A stretch of 64,000 bases of DNA from Streptomyces sp. ACA25 (GTDB lineage: Bacteria; Actinomycetota; Actinomycetes; Streptomycetales; Streptomycetaceae). Below the pieces are notes generated by a model, which was not told where the DNA came from, searched no databases, and saw nothing but the letters and a program-made list of their open reading frames with translations. Positions 8,601-19,248 of this stretch are shown one piece after another. The translations under genes were made by a program, and so were the position numbers. The stretch spans positions 620,001-684,000 of the forward strand of contig NZ_JAQKPV010000001.1 of the NCBI RefSeq assembly GCF_028200735.1. The letters run 5' to 3'. Within the stretch, counting starts at the first letter, position 1; each line of letters begins with the position of its first letter.

Positions 8601-9310
8601 CCGGACGCACGCGAGCGGCCGGGGCCGCCTCCGGGGCTGCCGCCCACGCCTGCTCCCTCGACCCCGACGGGCTGCCCGCCTGGCTGGAGCCTGTCGCGCA
8701 GCTGTCCCGCACGGTGGAGGCCGCGCAGCTCAGCAGGTTTCTCCCGCCGGAGCAGGGCGGACGGCCCTCGGCCGTCCTGGTGCTCTTCGGCGACGGCCGG
8801 CAGGGGCCGGAGCTGCTGCTCATGCAGCGCGCCTCCAGCCTGCGCAACCACGCGGGCCAGCCCTCGTTCCCCGGAGGTGCCCTGGACCCCGAGGACGGCG
8901 ACCCGGACACGGTGGGGCCGTTGCGCGCCGCGCTGCGCGAAGCCGAGGAGGAGACCGGGCTCGACCCGTCGGGGGTCCGCCTGTTCGGCACCCTGCCGAG
9001 GCTGTACATCCCTTTCAGCAACTTCATCGTCACGCCCGTGCTGGGCTGGTGGCACGAGCCGTCACCGGTCACGGCCGTGGACCTGGCGGAGACCGCCCGG
9101 GTCTTCACCGTCCTGGTCGATGAGCTGGCCGACCCGGCCAGCCGCGGGGTCGCCGTGCACCCCAGCGGCTACCGCGGGCCGTGCTTCGCCGTGGCGGACA
9201 CCTTGGTCTGGGGATTCACCGCCGGCGTGATCGACCGGATTCTGCATCACGCCGAGTGGGAGCTGCCGTGGGATCGCTCCCGGGAGATCCCGTTGCCCGG
9301 CGGGGCGTGA
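8597..9310 (+). CDS. Nudix hydrolase, CoA-pyrophosphatase-like
   Basis: 237 residues, translationally coupled to nth. It has the CoA-type Nudix signature: [18 protein letters not shown], then [12 protein letters not shown]. Family members cleave CoA or acyl-CoA to phosphopantetheine and 3',5'-ADP. The same nth-Nudix-marP order occurs in mycobacteria as I recall it. It could equally act on another nucleotide; the motif UPF0035-type preamble favours CoA. The marP-like gene follows after 12 bases, so the three genes probably form one operon. Confidence 0.9.
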   Translation: MTGRTRAAGAASGAAAHACSLDPDGLPAWLEPVAQLSRTVEAAQLSRFLPPEQGGRPSAVLVLFGDGRQGPELLLMQRASSLRNHAGQPSFPGGALDPEDGDPDTVGPLRAALREAEEETGLDPSGVRLFGTLPRLYIPFSNFIVTPVLGWWHEPSPVTAVDLAETARVFTVLVDELADPASRGVAVHPSGYRGPCFAVADTLVWGFTAGVIDRILHHAEWELPWDRSREIPLPGGA

Positions 9311-9322
9311 GACGGTGGCCGC

Positions 9323-10522
9323 ATGAACGTCCTCGACCTGCTGCTTCTGCTCGCTGCCATCTGGTTCGCGGTCGTGGGGTACCGGCAGGGCTTCGTCGTC
9401 GGGGTGCTGTCCGTCATCGGGTTCCTGGGTGGCGGACTGCTCGCCGTCTTCCTGCTGCCCCGGATCTGGGAGGCGGTCAGCAACGGGACGGAGCCCGGCA
9501 CCGCAGGGGTGCTCGCGGCGGTCGTCATCGTGATCGTGTGTGCCTCGGTCGGGCAGGCCCTCACCACTCATCTGGGCAACCGGCTGCGGCAGTACATCAC
9601 CTGGTCCCCCGCCAGGGCACTGGACGCGACCGGCGGCGCGCTGGTCAACGTGCTGGCGATGCTGCTGGTGGCCTGGCTCATCGGCTCGGCGCTGGCCACC
9701 ACCACGCTGCCGACGGTCGGCCGGGAGGTTCGCAACTCCCAGGTGCTGCAGGGTGTCTCCCAGGTGCTCCCCGACCACGCCGACACCTGGTTCAGCGACT
9801 TCAGTTCGACCCTGGCTCAGCAGGGCTTCCCGCAGGTGTTCGCGCCGTTCACCCAGGAGGCGATCACCGATGTCCCCGCGCCCGACCAGGAGCTGGTGAA
9901 CAGCCCGGTGGTGGCCGAGGCCCGCCGTTCCATCGTCAAGGTCGCCGGAACCGCCCCCGGCTGCGGAAAAGTCCTGGAGGGCACCGGCTTCGTCTACGGC
10001 GACCAGCGGGTCATGACGAACGCTCACGTGGTCGGCGGGGTGAACGAGCCGACCGTGCAGATCGGCGGTGAGGGGCAGCTCTACGACGCGGAGGTCGTGC
10101 TCTACGACTGGGAACGCGACGTCGCGGTCCTGCACGTCCCGCAGCTCGACGCGCCCTCGCTGGAGTTCGCTGACGCAGCCGCCTCCGGCGGGGACGACGC
10201 CATCGTCGCGGGCTTCCCGCAGAACGGCCCCTTCGATGTCCGCGCGGCCCGGGTCCGCGAGCGCATCCAGGCCAACGGGCCCGACATCTACCGCCGGGGC
10301 ACCGTCAACCGCGATGTGTACTCGCTCCACGCCTTTGTGCGGCAGGGCAACTCCGGCGGCCCGCTGCTGGCCCCGGACGGCCGGGTCTACGGGGTGATCT
10401 TCGCCAAGTCGCTCGACGACGACCACACCGGGTACGCCCTCACGTACGACGAGGTGCGGGAGGTCGCCGACCGCGGTCAGGCCACGCAGCGGCCGGTCGA
10501 CACGCAGTCGTGCGCGATGTGA
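9323..10522 (+). CDS. marP: Membrane-anchored trypsin-like protease with CvpA domain (MarP-like)
   Basis: 399 residues. The first ~160 form a CvpA domain with four hydrophobic segments (DLLLLLAAIWFAVVGYRQG onward). An extracytoplasmic chymotrypsin-fold protease follows, with catalytic His in MTNAHVVGG, Asp in WERDVAVLHV and Ser in GNSGGPLL. M. tuberculosis MarP (Rv3671c) has the same architecture and genome position, and is needed for acid resistance and peptidoglycan hydrolase processing. The same role here is inferred by homology. Two Cys in the protease half may form the regulatory disulfide known in MarP. Confidence 0.9.
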   Translation: MNVLDLLLLLAAIWFAVVGYRQGFVVGVLSVIGFLGGGLLAVFLLPRIWEAVSNGTEPGTAGVLAAVVIVIVCASVGQALTTHLGNRLRQYITWSPARALDATGGALVNVLAMLLVAWLIGSALATTTLPTVGREVRNSQVLQGVSQVLPDHADTWFSDFSSTLAQQGFPQVFAPFTQEAITDVPAPDQELVNSPVVAEARRSIVKVAGTAPGCGKVLEGTGFVYGDQRVMTNAHVVGGVNEPTVQIGGEGQLYDAEVVLYDWERDVAVLHVPQLDAPSLEFADAAASGGDDAIVAGFPQNGPFDVRAARVRERIQANGPDIYRRGTVNRDVYSLHAFVRQGNSGGPLLAPDGRVYGVIFAKSLDDDHTGYALTYDEVREVADRGQATQRPVDTQSCAM

Positions 10523-10553
10523 GGTCGTGCGCGAGGTGAGCGTGTGGGCCCGT

Positions 10554-10589
10554 CCGTGGGGGCGGAGGCAGCTGCCTCCGCCCCCACGG
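10554..10589. terminator. Perfect 36-nt palindrome, bidirectional terminator candidate
   Basis: Two 18-base arms (CCGTGGGGGCGGAGGCAG and its complement) with no loop spacer. It sits 31 bases after the marP stop and directly abuts the stop of the small minus-strand gene, so it could end transcription from both sides. Confidence 0.75.
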
Positions 10590-10590
10590 T

Positions 10591-10782
10591 TCAGCTCCTG
10601 GGATGCCTGAGCCGCGTGCTCACCCAGCGGGCGCGGCGGCGCAGGATGTGCGGAAAGCCGATGGTGTGTGAATCCGGATCCAGGCGACGAGAGGGCAGCC
10701 GCACGGTGCTCTGCACCCGGGCGGCGGCTCCCTTGCCGCTGCGAAGACGTGCCACGTCACGGTAGTCGTGAGTCCAGCCCAT
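10591..10782 (-). CDS. Small basic protein, unknown
   Basis: A 63-residue frame starting MGWTHDYRDVARLRSGKG and ending in a run rich in Arg and His (ILRRRARWVSTRLRHPRS). I do not recognise a family. Support comes from a possible ribosome site (CAGGGA) and from a perfect palindrome that begins immediately after the stop, as expected for its terminator. It has no transmembrane segment. It could be a small nucleic-acid-binding protein, or a spurious frame in GC-rich DNA. Confidence 0.45.
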   Translation of the reverse strand: MGWTHDYRDVARLRSGKGAAARVQSTVRLPSRRLDPDSHTIGFPHILRRRARWVSTRLRHPRS

Positions 10783-10932
10783 ACTGTGGTCCCTGCCCGG
10801 AGTGTGTGGTCGGTAATCGTGCCGGGGTCGGCCAATTGGCCCATGCGTCGGGCATGTGTCGCACTCGAGGGTCCGGCCGTGCGGGGGCCTCGGCCGTCGG
10901 CTGTGCGACGGCGCCCGGACGTGCGGGGGCTG

Positions 10933-10957
10933 CGGCGGACCGGAAGCCGGTCCGCCG
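10933..10957 (-). terminator. Hairpin after the EphE-like gene
   Basis: An 11-bp perfect stem (CGGCGGACCGG / CCGGTCCGCCG) with an AAG loop, ten bases beyond the stop of the hydrolase gene on the minus strand. Confidence 0.65.
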
Positions 10958-10967
10958 GGGGCACCGT

Positions 10968-11903
10968 TCAACGGTCCGGCTCGGGGTCCCGCAGCCATTC
11001 GATCAGCTCGGTGCTGAACGTGGCCGGGTCCTCCTCGTGAGGGAAGTGCCCCAGCCCGTCGAAGAGCCGCCAGCGGTACGGAGCCTCCACGTACTCCCCG
11101 GAGCCCGCCGTGGAGCGGGTGTGCAGCACCGGGTCCAGCGAGCCGTGCAGATGCAGCGTGGGCACCTGCACCGGCCGCTTCATCCGGCGGTTGAACTGCA
11201 CGCCGTCCGGCCGGGCGATCGAGCGGACCATCCAGCGGTAGGGCTCGATCGCACAGTGCGCGGTCGAGGGGATCGACATCGCCTTGCGGTAGATGTCCAC
11301 GGCCTCCGGCTCGGGCTGCCGGGGCCCCGACCACTTCCGCAGCAGCTCCCCCACCGCCGCCGCGTCGTCCGCGACCAGGTGCCGCTCCGGGAGCCAGGGC
11401 CGCTGGTAGTTCCAGACGTAGGAGCTTGCCGCGGTCTGCCGCGGGTTGCGCAGCAGCGCCGCGCGCCAGCTCCGCGGATGCGGCATGGAGGACACGGCCA
11501 GCCGGCGCACCAGCTTCGGCCGCATCACGGCGGCCGTCCACGCCAGGTAACCGCCGAGGTCGTGACCGACCAGGGCGGCGTCCGGCTCCCCGAGCGACCG
11601 GATCACGCCGGTGACGTCCAGCGCCAGATTCGCCGGGTCGTAGCCGCGCGGGGTGCGGTCACTGCCGCCCACCCCGCGCAGGTCCATCGCGACCGCGCGG
11701 TACCCCGCCCCGGCGAGGGCGGGGAGCTGGTGCCGCCAGGCCCACCAGAACTGCGGAAAGCCGTGCAGCAGCAGGACCAGAGGCCCTTCGCCCATCTCGG
11801 CGATGTGGAACCGGGCGCCGTTCGCGGCGACATCCCGGTGCGTCCAGGGACCGTCCTGCTGGACCACCGTGGTCCGTGCCTCGGAGTGCCCGCCGGCGGT
11901 CAT
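10968..11903 (-). CDS. Alpha/beta hydrolase, epoxide-hydrolase-like (EphE position)
   Basis: 311 residues. The oxyanion motif HGFPQFWWAWRHQ and nucleophile elbow VGHDLGGYLAW place Asp, not Ser, as nucleophile. This is typical of epoxide hydrolases and haloalkane dehalogenases. The catalytic His is in LGHFPHEEDP near the C-terminus. The order holin-like protein, this gene, then marP on the opposite strand matches Rv3669-ephE(Rv3670)-Rv3671c of M. tuberculosis. Its start overlaps the stop of the Holin-X gene (ATGA), so both are translated from one message. The physiological epoxide or ester is unknown. Confidence 0.88.
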   Translation of the reverse strand: MTAGGHSEARTTVVQQDGPWTHRDVAANGARFHIAEMGEGPLVLLLHGFPQFWWAWRHQLPALAGAGYRAVAMDLRGVGGSDRTPRGYDPANLALDVTGVIRSLGEPDAALVGHDLGGYLAWTAAVMRPKLVRRLAVSSMPHPRSWRAALLRNPRQTAASSYVWNYQRPWLPERHLVADDAAAVGELLRKWSGPRQPEPEAVDIYRKAMSIPSTAHCAIEPYRWMVRSIARPDGVQFNRRMKRPVQVPTLHLHGSLDPVLHTRSTAGSGEYVEAPYRWRLFDGLGHFPHEEDPATFSTELIEWLRDPEPDR

Positions 11904-12355
11904 ACCGCGGAGTCCGACACGGAGCGGGCCTGCGCCTCCGGCGCGGCGGTCCGCCGCGGATGCGGCTTGACGTGGGACAGCACCGCCATGGAGTCCTTGG
12001 CCGAATCGATGGACCGCTGCGGCTTGGAGATCTTGCCCACCACGACCTTGGCGGCAAGCCCCAGCACCCCCGCGAGCACCACGAACAGGCCGCCGACGAT
12101 CAGGAAGGCGATGGCCAGCGGGACGTTCCACCAGTTGTGGAGCCAATAGGCCAGGGCGAAGCTGAACACCGGGAGCGACAGAAGCAGCAGGGCCAGTGCC
12201 ACGATCCCGGCCGCGGCACCGATGCCCGCCCGCTGCGCGTCCTGCTTGAGCTCGGCCTTGGCCAGGGCGATCTCGTCGTGGACGAGCGCGGACAGCTCGC
12301 TGGTGGCTGAGGCCACCAACTCCCCCAGCTTGCGGCCCTCGTCGGCTGCGCTCAT
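11900..12355 (-). CDS. Actinobacterial Holin-X family membrane protein
   Basis: 151 residues. An N-terminal amphipathic helix (GRKLGELVASATSELSALVHDE) is followed by two transmembrane segments around residues 45-75 and 80-105. A basic, disordered tail of ~40 residues ends the protein. It matches the PF07332-type 'phage holin family / Holin-X' proteins common in actinobacterial chromosomes; these are not part of a prophage here. It precedes and overlaps the EphE-like hydrolase. Function is unknown, possibly membrane organisation. Confidence 0.85.
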   Translation of the reverse strand: MSAADEGRKLGELVASATSELSALVHDEIALAKAELKQDAQRAGIGAAAGIVALALLLLSLPVFSFALAYWLHNWWNVPLAIAFLIVGGLFVVLAGVLGLAAKVVVGKISKPQRSIDSAKDSMAVLSHVKPHPRRTAAPEAQARSVSDSAV

Positions 12356-12700
12356 TGCTTATCCCTCTTCCTCGCATCCCGGGTGGACCCGGAGTCTGGT
12401 TGCCGGTGCTGTTGTGACAGTAGTGCCGCGAGGGAGCCCCGTCAGTCAGACACCCGGCCGTTGCTCCGGTGAGGGCGTACCCGCGGCGGCAACCACCGGT
12501 CGCCGGCCTTGCGTCTCATGCCTCAACGGCAACTCGGCCATGCGCGCATGGTATTCCGGCTGTCGCCTGCGGGGAGGTCCGGGATGCCCGCGGGGGGCGT
12601 GCGTACGAGCGGTGGGGTGGCACAACGGACCGAGGGGGTGCACGGCTCTCGCCGTGCACCCCCTCGCGGGCTCAGGACCGGCACACCGGCCGGAGCGGAG
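12356..12700. other. 345-bp gap between the Holin-X gene and acsA
   Basis: It holds the promoter side of the Holin-X gene and, at its right end, the acsA terminator. Short frames in it have no credible ribosome site or codon bias. I see no further gene. Confidence 0.6.
12631..12666 (-). terminator. acsA terminator
   Basis: A perfect 16-bp stem (CGAGGGGGTGCACGGC and complement) with a TCTC loop, 35 bases beyond the acsA stop on the minus strand. Confidence 0.85.
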
Positions 12701-14665
<1,965 letters not shown>

Positions 14666-14860
14666 AACATCTCCCTTGCGGCGCAGCTGTGTCCCACGGC
14701 TCACCTCATCAGCCCGGCTGACCTTTGACAAGGGCTTCCGGGGCGGTGGTGTAGACCTATTGCGCCGAGCGGGTGAGGGACGCGCCGAGCGGCAGTCGGG
14801 CGCGCTGAATGGCGGACCGGTGGAACTATTCGTCCGCAGCGTTCGCCGGGGTCGGGGACT

Positions 14861-16465
14861 TCACCGCGTCGGCCGGCGGCCGTCCGGCCGGTCGCGGCCC
14901 CCGCCCGTCCCCGTTGCCGCGCGGGCCTTCTCCGCGGTGGGCAGCGCGCCGGGCGTGGCACGGGAGGAGGGGACCGCCGCCGGTTCCGCCGGTTCACCGG
15001 CCATGATCACCCGGCCGCCGTGCCCCAGGTGCGCCGACCGCCAGTCGTGCAGCGTCTCGTGCGCCGCATGATCCATCCGGGTGTCGTCGACAGCCACCGT
15101 GACGGTCGCCCCGGCGGGAATGTGGGCGAGCACCCGGCTGAGCCGCGGCACGGCCAGGAACGTCAGCCTGCCGTGGGCCCGCACGCGATACGTGCCGTCC
15201 GGCTCCTCCTCGGCAGTGATCACGGTGCGGGTGAGCCGGTGCAGGGTCATCGCCACCGCCACGGCGATGCCGATGCCGACCCCTTCCAGGACGCCGAACA
15301 GCACCACGCCGGCCGTGGTGGCGCCGTACACCGGGAGCTCCCGGTGCCGGGCAAGAGTGCGCAGGTGAGCGGGGCCGGCCAGCTGGATGCCGATCACCAT
15401 CACGAGGGCCGCGAGAGCGGCCAGCGGAATCAGCTCCAGCACCGGGACCAGCAGCACGGTGGCGAGCAGCAGCCAGCAGCCGTGCAGGATCGTGGACCAG
15501 CGGCTGACGGCGCCGCCCGCCACATTGGCCGCGCTGCGCACCGCCACCCCGGTGACCGGCAGGCCGCCCAGGGCCCCGGAGACCACATTGGCCGCGCCCT
15601 GACCCCGCAGCTCCCGGTCCAGGTCGGCCGTGGACGCGGGCGGCCCGCCCTTCCGGTGCCGTTCGGCGGCCAGCTTGTCGACCGCGACTGCGGAGAGCAG
15701 TGATTCCACGCTGGCCACCAGGGCGACGGTCAGGACCGCGGCGAGCAGGCCGAGCACCGGCCCTTCGGGCTGTCCGGGCAGAGCATGGCTGCTCCAGGAG
15801 GGCAGGTCCACCCGGGGGAGCTGAAGCGCCGCGGTGGCGGCCAGGGCGGTGGCCAGGGCGACGGCGGCGAGTGCGGCGGGCATGGCCCGGCGCACCCACT
15901 GGCCGCCGCGCCCGGGGAGCCGGGGCCAGATCAGCAGCACCGCCAGGGCGAGGCCTCCCACGACGACCGCCGGCGGGTGCGGGTTCGCCAGCTGGCCGGG
16001 GAGGGCGGCCAGGTTGGCCGGCACCGTGCTGTGCGGGCTGCCTCCGAGCACGACGTGCAGTTGGGCCACCGCGATGGTGATCCCGATGCCGGCGAGCATG
16101 CCGTGCACGATGGCCGGACTGACGACCAGTACGGAGCGGGCCACGCGCAGGGTGGCAAGGGCCAGTTGGGTGAGGCCGGCCAGGACGGTGATCGCGCAGG
16201 TGGTGCGCCAGCCGTAGAGCTGGATCAGCTCGGCGGTGACCACGGTCAGCCCGGCCGCCGGACCGGTCACCAGCAGGGGTGCGCCGCCCAGGCGCCCGGC
16301 GATCACACCCCCGACGACCGCGGCCACGAGCCCGGCCTGCAGCGGTGCACCGGTGGCCAGGGCGATGCCGAGGGCCAGCGGGAGCGCGATGAGAAACACC
16401 GAGACCGAGGCCGTCAGGTCATTGCGGTGCGGTGCGGCGCCGGGCGCGGGGGCGCGTGTGGGCAT
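14861..16465 (-). CDS. SulP-family anion transporter with C-terminal STAS domain
   Basis: 534 residues. There are about 10-12 hydrophobic segments from residue 18 to ~420, beginning DLTASVSVFLIALPLALGIA, with the SulP-typical GLVAAVVGGVIAG. A cytoplasmic STAS domain (~430-500, RLTFLAVPRLSRVLAHI) and a polar tail complete it. Family members carry sulfate, bicarbonate or other oxyanions. Many streptomycete relatives are fused to a carbonic anhydrase at the C-terminus, and this one is not. It has a distinctive low-GC upstream region with two dyads (next entry). Confidence 0.9.
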   Translation of the reverse strand: MPTRAPAPGAAPHRNDLTASVSVFLIALPLALGIALATGAPLQAGLVAAVVGGVIAGRLGGAPLLVTGPAAGLTVVTAELIQLYGWRTTCAITVLAGLTQLALATLRVARSVLVVSPAIVHGMLAGIGITIAVAQLHVVLGGSPHSTVPANLAALPGQLANPHPPAVVVGGLALAVLLIWPRLPGRGGQWVRRAMPAALAAVALATALAATAALQLPRVDLPSWSSHALPGQPEGPVLGLLAAVLTVALVASVESLLSAVAVDKLAAERHRKGGPPASTADLDRELRGQGAANVVSGALGGLPVTGVAVRSAANVAGGAVSRWSTILHGCWLLLATVLLVPVLELIPLAALAALVMVIGIQLAGPAHLRTLARHRELPVYGATTAGVVLFGVLEGVGIGIAVAVAMTLHRLTRTVITAEEEPDGTYRVRAHGRLTFLAVPRLSRVLAHIPAGATVTVAVDDTRMDHAAHETLHDWRSAHLGHGGRVIMAGEPAEPAAVPSSRATPGALPTAEKARAATGTGGGRDRPDGRRPTR

Positions 16466-16804
16466 CGGTGAATCTCTCCGTCCGTAGGGCAGGCATGACG
16501 CATGTCGCGGAACGTGACGTTATGGCTACGCTCAAGCGTAGGTAAACGAAGGGTAATGCAGGGCAAAGCTCTGTATTACCTCGCACACTGGTCCGATGCA
16601 GGTATGACGCCTATTGGTCTACAAAGTAGGACGGAATGACTGTCCGAGAGATGTCGTTTCCAGGCAAGGTGGCAGGGTGGCGGGACGGCAGGCGTGCGGG
16701 CAGCACCGCGCCCCTGACCGCCCGTCAGTGCGACGGAACCGCCAGGGATGCGTCTTCGTGCCGGCCGCCCCGAGGGATCTGCCGTACCGGGAGGGCCGGG
16801 CCGC
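16466..16804. other. 339-bp gap between the SulP and CooC-like genes
   Basis: The left half is the SulP control region with its dyads. The right half trails the CooC-like gene and shows no convincing hairpin. No gene seen. Confidence 0.6.
16526..16580 (-). promoter_or_regulatory. Two dyads upstream of the SulP gene
   Basis: A perfect 7-bp-arm dyad (CTACGCT-CA-AGCGTAG, 16526-16541) lies about 60 bases upstream of the SulP start. A longer imperfect dyad (16552-16580, arms GGTAATGCAGGGC / GCTCTGTATTACC, AAA centre, two mismatches) lies just beyond. The stretch is clearly AT-richer than its surroundings. It probably holds the promoter and operators of the transporter; the regulator is not identifiable. 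Confidence 0.5.
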
Positions 16805-17812
16805 TCAGGCGGACTGCGGACTGAGCTCCGCGCCCGCCCGGCCGGCGAGGGCCTCGTGCAGCACGAAGCCGGAATCGACCTGCGCGGCCAGGTCGGCCCC
16901 GGTCTTGTCGTTGCCCCAACTGGCGGCGTTCTTCAGGTGAAAGTGCACCATCTGCTGGGTGTAACGCTCCCAGTCGCGCCGGGCGTGGGCCGCGTCGGCC
17001 GTGTCGTGCAGGGTCCGGAGAGCCTGACGGTCCTCCTCGTGCAGAGCGGCGAACGGGCGGGCCACACCACGCTCCAGGGCCCGCACCCAGTCGGAGTGAC
17101 CGAAGGCCACCAGCAGGTCCTCACCCACCTCGGACCGCAGGAACGCGAGGTCCTCCTCGTCCTGCACCTTGTTTCCCACCACCCGCAGCGGGACCCCGAA
17201 GTCCCGCGCGTAGTCCCGGTACTGCCGGTAGACGGACACCCCCTTGCGGGTCGGCTCCGCCACCAGAAAGGTCATGTCGAAGCGGGTGAACATCCCCGAG
17301 GCGAAGGAGTCGCTGCCGGCCGTCATGTCGACGACCACGTACTCGTGCCGCCCGTCGACCAGGTGATTGAGCAGCAGCTCGACCGCGCCGGTCTTGGAGT
17401 GATAGCACGCCACCCCCAGATCGGCCTCGGTGAACGGGCCGGTGACCAGCAGCCGTGCCTGGCCGTCCTCCAGCGGAACGGTATGTGCGCAGGCGTCGAA
17501 GACCGGATTGGACTCGCTCAGCCGGATCAGCCGCGAACCCTCGCCAGGCGGCGTCGTCTTGATCATCACCTCCGGCGAGGTGATCCGGGGATTGTCGCCG
17601 CGCAGGTACTCCTTGATGAGCGGCAGACTGCCGCCCATCGGGGTCAGCCCGGCGGCCTCCTCCTCGTCCAGGCCGAGGGCGACGCCGAGATGCTGGTTGA
17701 TGTCCGCGTCCACCGCGGTCACCGGTACGCCCCGGGCAGCGAGGTGGCGGACGAAAAGCGAGGACAGCGTGGTCTTCCCGCTGCCCCCTTTGCCAACGAA
17801 ACCGATCTTCAT
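16805..17812 (-). CDS. CooC/ParA-like ATPase
   Basis: 335 residues. A deviant Walker A, GFVGKGGSGKTTLSS, sits at the very N-terminus. Further motifs are AVDADINQHLG (Walker A' / Asp) and VVVDMTAGSD (Walker B). This is the SIMIBI NTPase layout of CooC, NifH and MinD proteins, many of which insert metals or position proteins. There is no DNA-binding extension, so a chromosome-partitioning role is unlikely. It is divergent from the Fic-like gene with 105 bp between, and in actinobacteria the two tend to stay together. The target is unknown. Confidence 0.85.
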   Translation of the reverse strand: MKIGFVGKGGSGKTTLSSLFVRHLAARGVPVTAVDADINQHLGVALGLDEEEAAGLTPMGGSLPLIKEYLRGDNPRITSPEVMIKTTPPGEGSRLIRLSESNPVFDACAHTVPLEDGQARLLVTGPFTEADLGVACYHSKTGAVELLLNHLVDGRHEYVVVDMTAGSDSFASGMFTRFDMTFLVAEPTRKGVSVYRQYRDYARDFGVPLRVVGNKVQDEEDLAFLRSEVGEDLLVAFGHSDWVRALERGVARPFAALHEEDRQALRTLHDTADAAHARRDWERYTQQMVHFHLKNAASWGNDKTGADLAAQVDSGFVLHEALAGRAGAELSPQSA

Positions 17813-17917
17813 GTTCAGAGCGTAGGGCGAGCCGACCGCCGGAGTCGCACGGCGTGAAGAAGACCACTCGAAGGTGGACGTCTGCCCGGCACCCCTGCGG
17901 GCTTAGGCTGCGCACTC

Positions 17918-18772
17918 ATGAAGGCGAACCCGTCGGCCGGTCCCTCCGGCCCTTCCGATCCGCTTGCCCCGCTCGCCGCCCTGCCCGGGGTGACCGAGGC
18001 GGTGGACGCCGTCCGCAAAGCGGTGGACCGGGCCTACGGGCACCGGGTGATGCGCCGCCGCAGTTCCGAGATCACCGGCGAGGCGGCCCTGCGCGGCGCC
18101 CGCGCCTCCGCCGCCCTGGCCGGCGCCGACTGGGCACTGGAAGAAGTACGCAGACGCAGTGACTTCGGATCCGACGACGAGGCCCGCACGGTCGGGGCGG
18201 CGCTGCGCCTCACCGCCGAGGCCGGCCAGCTGCTGGACATCTGGCGGAACTCCCCGCTGCGGGTGCTCGCCCGGCTGCACCTGGTCGCGGCAGGCGGGGC
18301 GGTACCCGAGGACACCGTCGGCCGTCCCCGGCTGGCGGGTGAGCCGGTGACCGAGCCCTTCGATGTCCCCTCCTCCCTCCCGCTCCCCGGCGCGGAGGAG
18401 GTGGCGGTCCGGCTGGACGGCCTCAGCCGGCTGATCGTTGCAGGGTCGCAGGCGCCCGCGCTGGTGAACGCGGCAGTGGTGCACGGGGAGCTGCTGGCGC
18501 TGCGGCCGTTCGGCTCGCACAACGGTCTGGTGGCCCGCACGGCCGAGCGCATCGTTCTCATCAACAGCGGCCTGGACCCCAAGGCCGTCGCCCCGGCCGA
18601 GGTCGGCCACGCCGAGCTGGGGCGGGATGCCTACCTGCGGGCCCTGGCGGGCTACGCCTCCGGCACGGCGGACGGGATGGCTGCCTGGCTCACTCATTGC
18701 GGGCAGGCCGTGGAGCTCGGCGCCCGGGAGTCGGTGGCGGTATGCGAGGCCCTGCAGCGAGGAGCAGCCTGA
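17918..18772 (+). CDS. Fic-like fold protein with degenerate active site
   Basis: 284 residues, all-helical. The stretch RPFGSHNGLVAR (about residues 196-207) aligns with the Fic signature HxFxxGNGRxxR. The catalytic His is replaced by Arg, the first Gly by His, and the first motif Arg by Leu, while Asn-Gly and the last Arg remain. AMPylation by the standard mechanism is therefore improbable. Streptomyces homologues have been labelled 'oxidoreductase' or 'Fic family', both by weak similarity. It is divergent from the CooC-like ATPase. It may have become a binding or scaffolding protein. Confidence 0.75.
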   Translation: MKANPSAGPSGPSDPLAPLAALPGVTEAVDAVRKAVDRAYGHRVMRRRSSEITGEAALRGARASAALAGADWALEEVRRRSDFGSDDEARTVGAALRLTAEAGQLLDIWRNSPLRVLARLHLVAAGGAVPEDTVGRPRLAGEPVTEPFDVPSSLPLPGAEEVAVRLDGLSRLIVAGSQAPALVNAAVVHGELLALRPFGSHNGLVARTAERIVLINSGLDPKAVAPAEVGHAELGRDAYLRALAGYASGTADGMAAWLTHCGQAVELGARESVAVCEALQRGAA

Positions 18773-19248
18773 ACCCGGTGCCCGTATCCGGCCGGACCCT
18801 GGCGGAGACCGGACCGTAGCGGGCGCCCGGACCGGGGAGCGGAGCCGCACGGGGGCGGGTTGCGGGGAGGGCGCCGGGTATCGGCGGCGCACACGCAGCG
18901 GTGGCGCCGCTCGAGGCTGCGCCACCGCCCGACATGTCCACCGGGTTATCAGGCGTGCACAAATTAGCCGATCAGGGCGGGGTCTTCTCGCCCGCTCCCT
19001 GGTGCGGCCGGCCCTATCGCGGGTCTGCTACGCGTGGGTGCCCGGTATTCATGTGTGAGGTCCGTGGGCCGTTGTGCGGAATCCTTCTTCGATTCCGTTG
19101 GTCTCGCGGGCCTTCACCTCCTTTGTACTCCTGCCTTCGGCAAAGGGGAAGCGGAGCCCGGAGATTTTACTTACGCCCCGCCGCGCGCCCCCGTCCGCCC
19201 GCGCCATGCCCTGCGTCCCGACCCATGCACGGCCCCTCGCCCGGCTGT
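18773..19248. other. 476-bp gene-poor region
   Basis: It lies between convergent genes. It contains the hairpin above and, on the minus strand, the 11-mer AAAGGAGGTGA at 19114-19124. That is a perfect complement of the 16S rRNA 3' end but has no start codon at a usable distance. Base composition is less GC-biased around 19080-19180. I see no supportable gene. Confidence 0.5.
18898..18928 (+). terminator. Hairpin downstream of the Fic-like gene
   Basis: A 10-bp stem (GCGGTGGCGC / GCGCCACCGC) with an 11-base loop, about 125 bases after the stop. No T-run, which is usual in high-GC actinobacteria. Confidence 0.5.

Noticed and set aside
9062..10426. Long antisense frames opposite marP, acsA, hppA, topA and tmk
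   Set aside because: They are the usual open antisense frames of GC-rich codon usage, rich in Arg/Gly/His, without ribosome sites or known domains.
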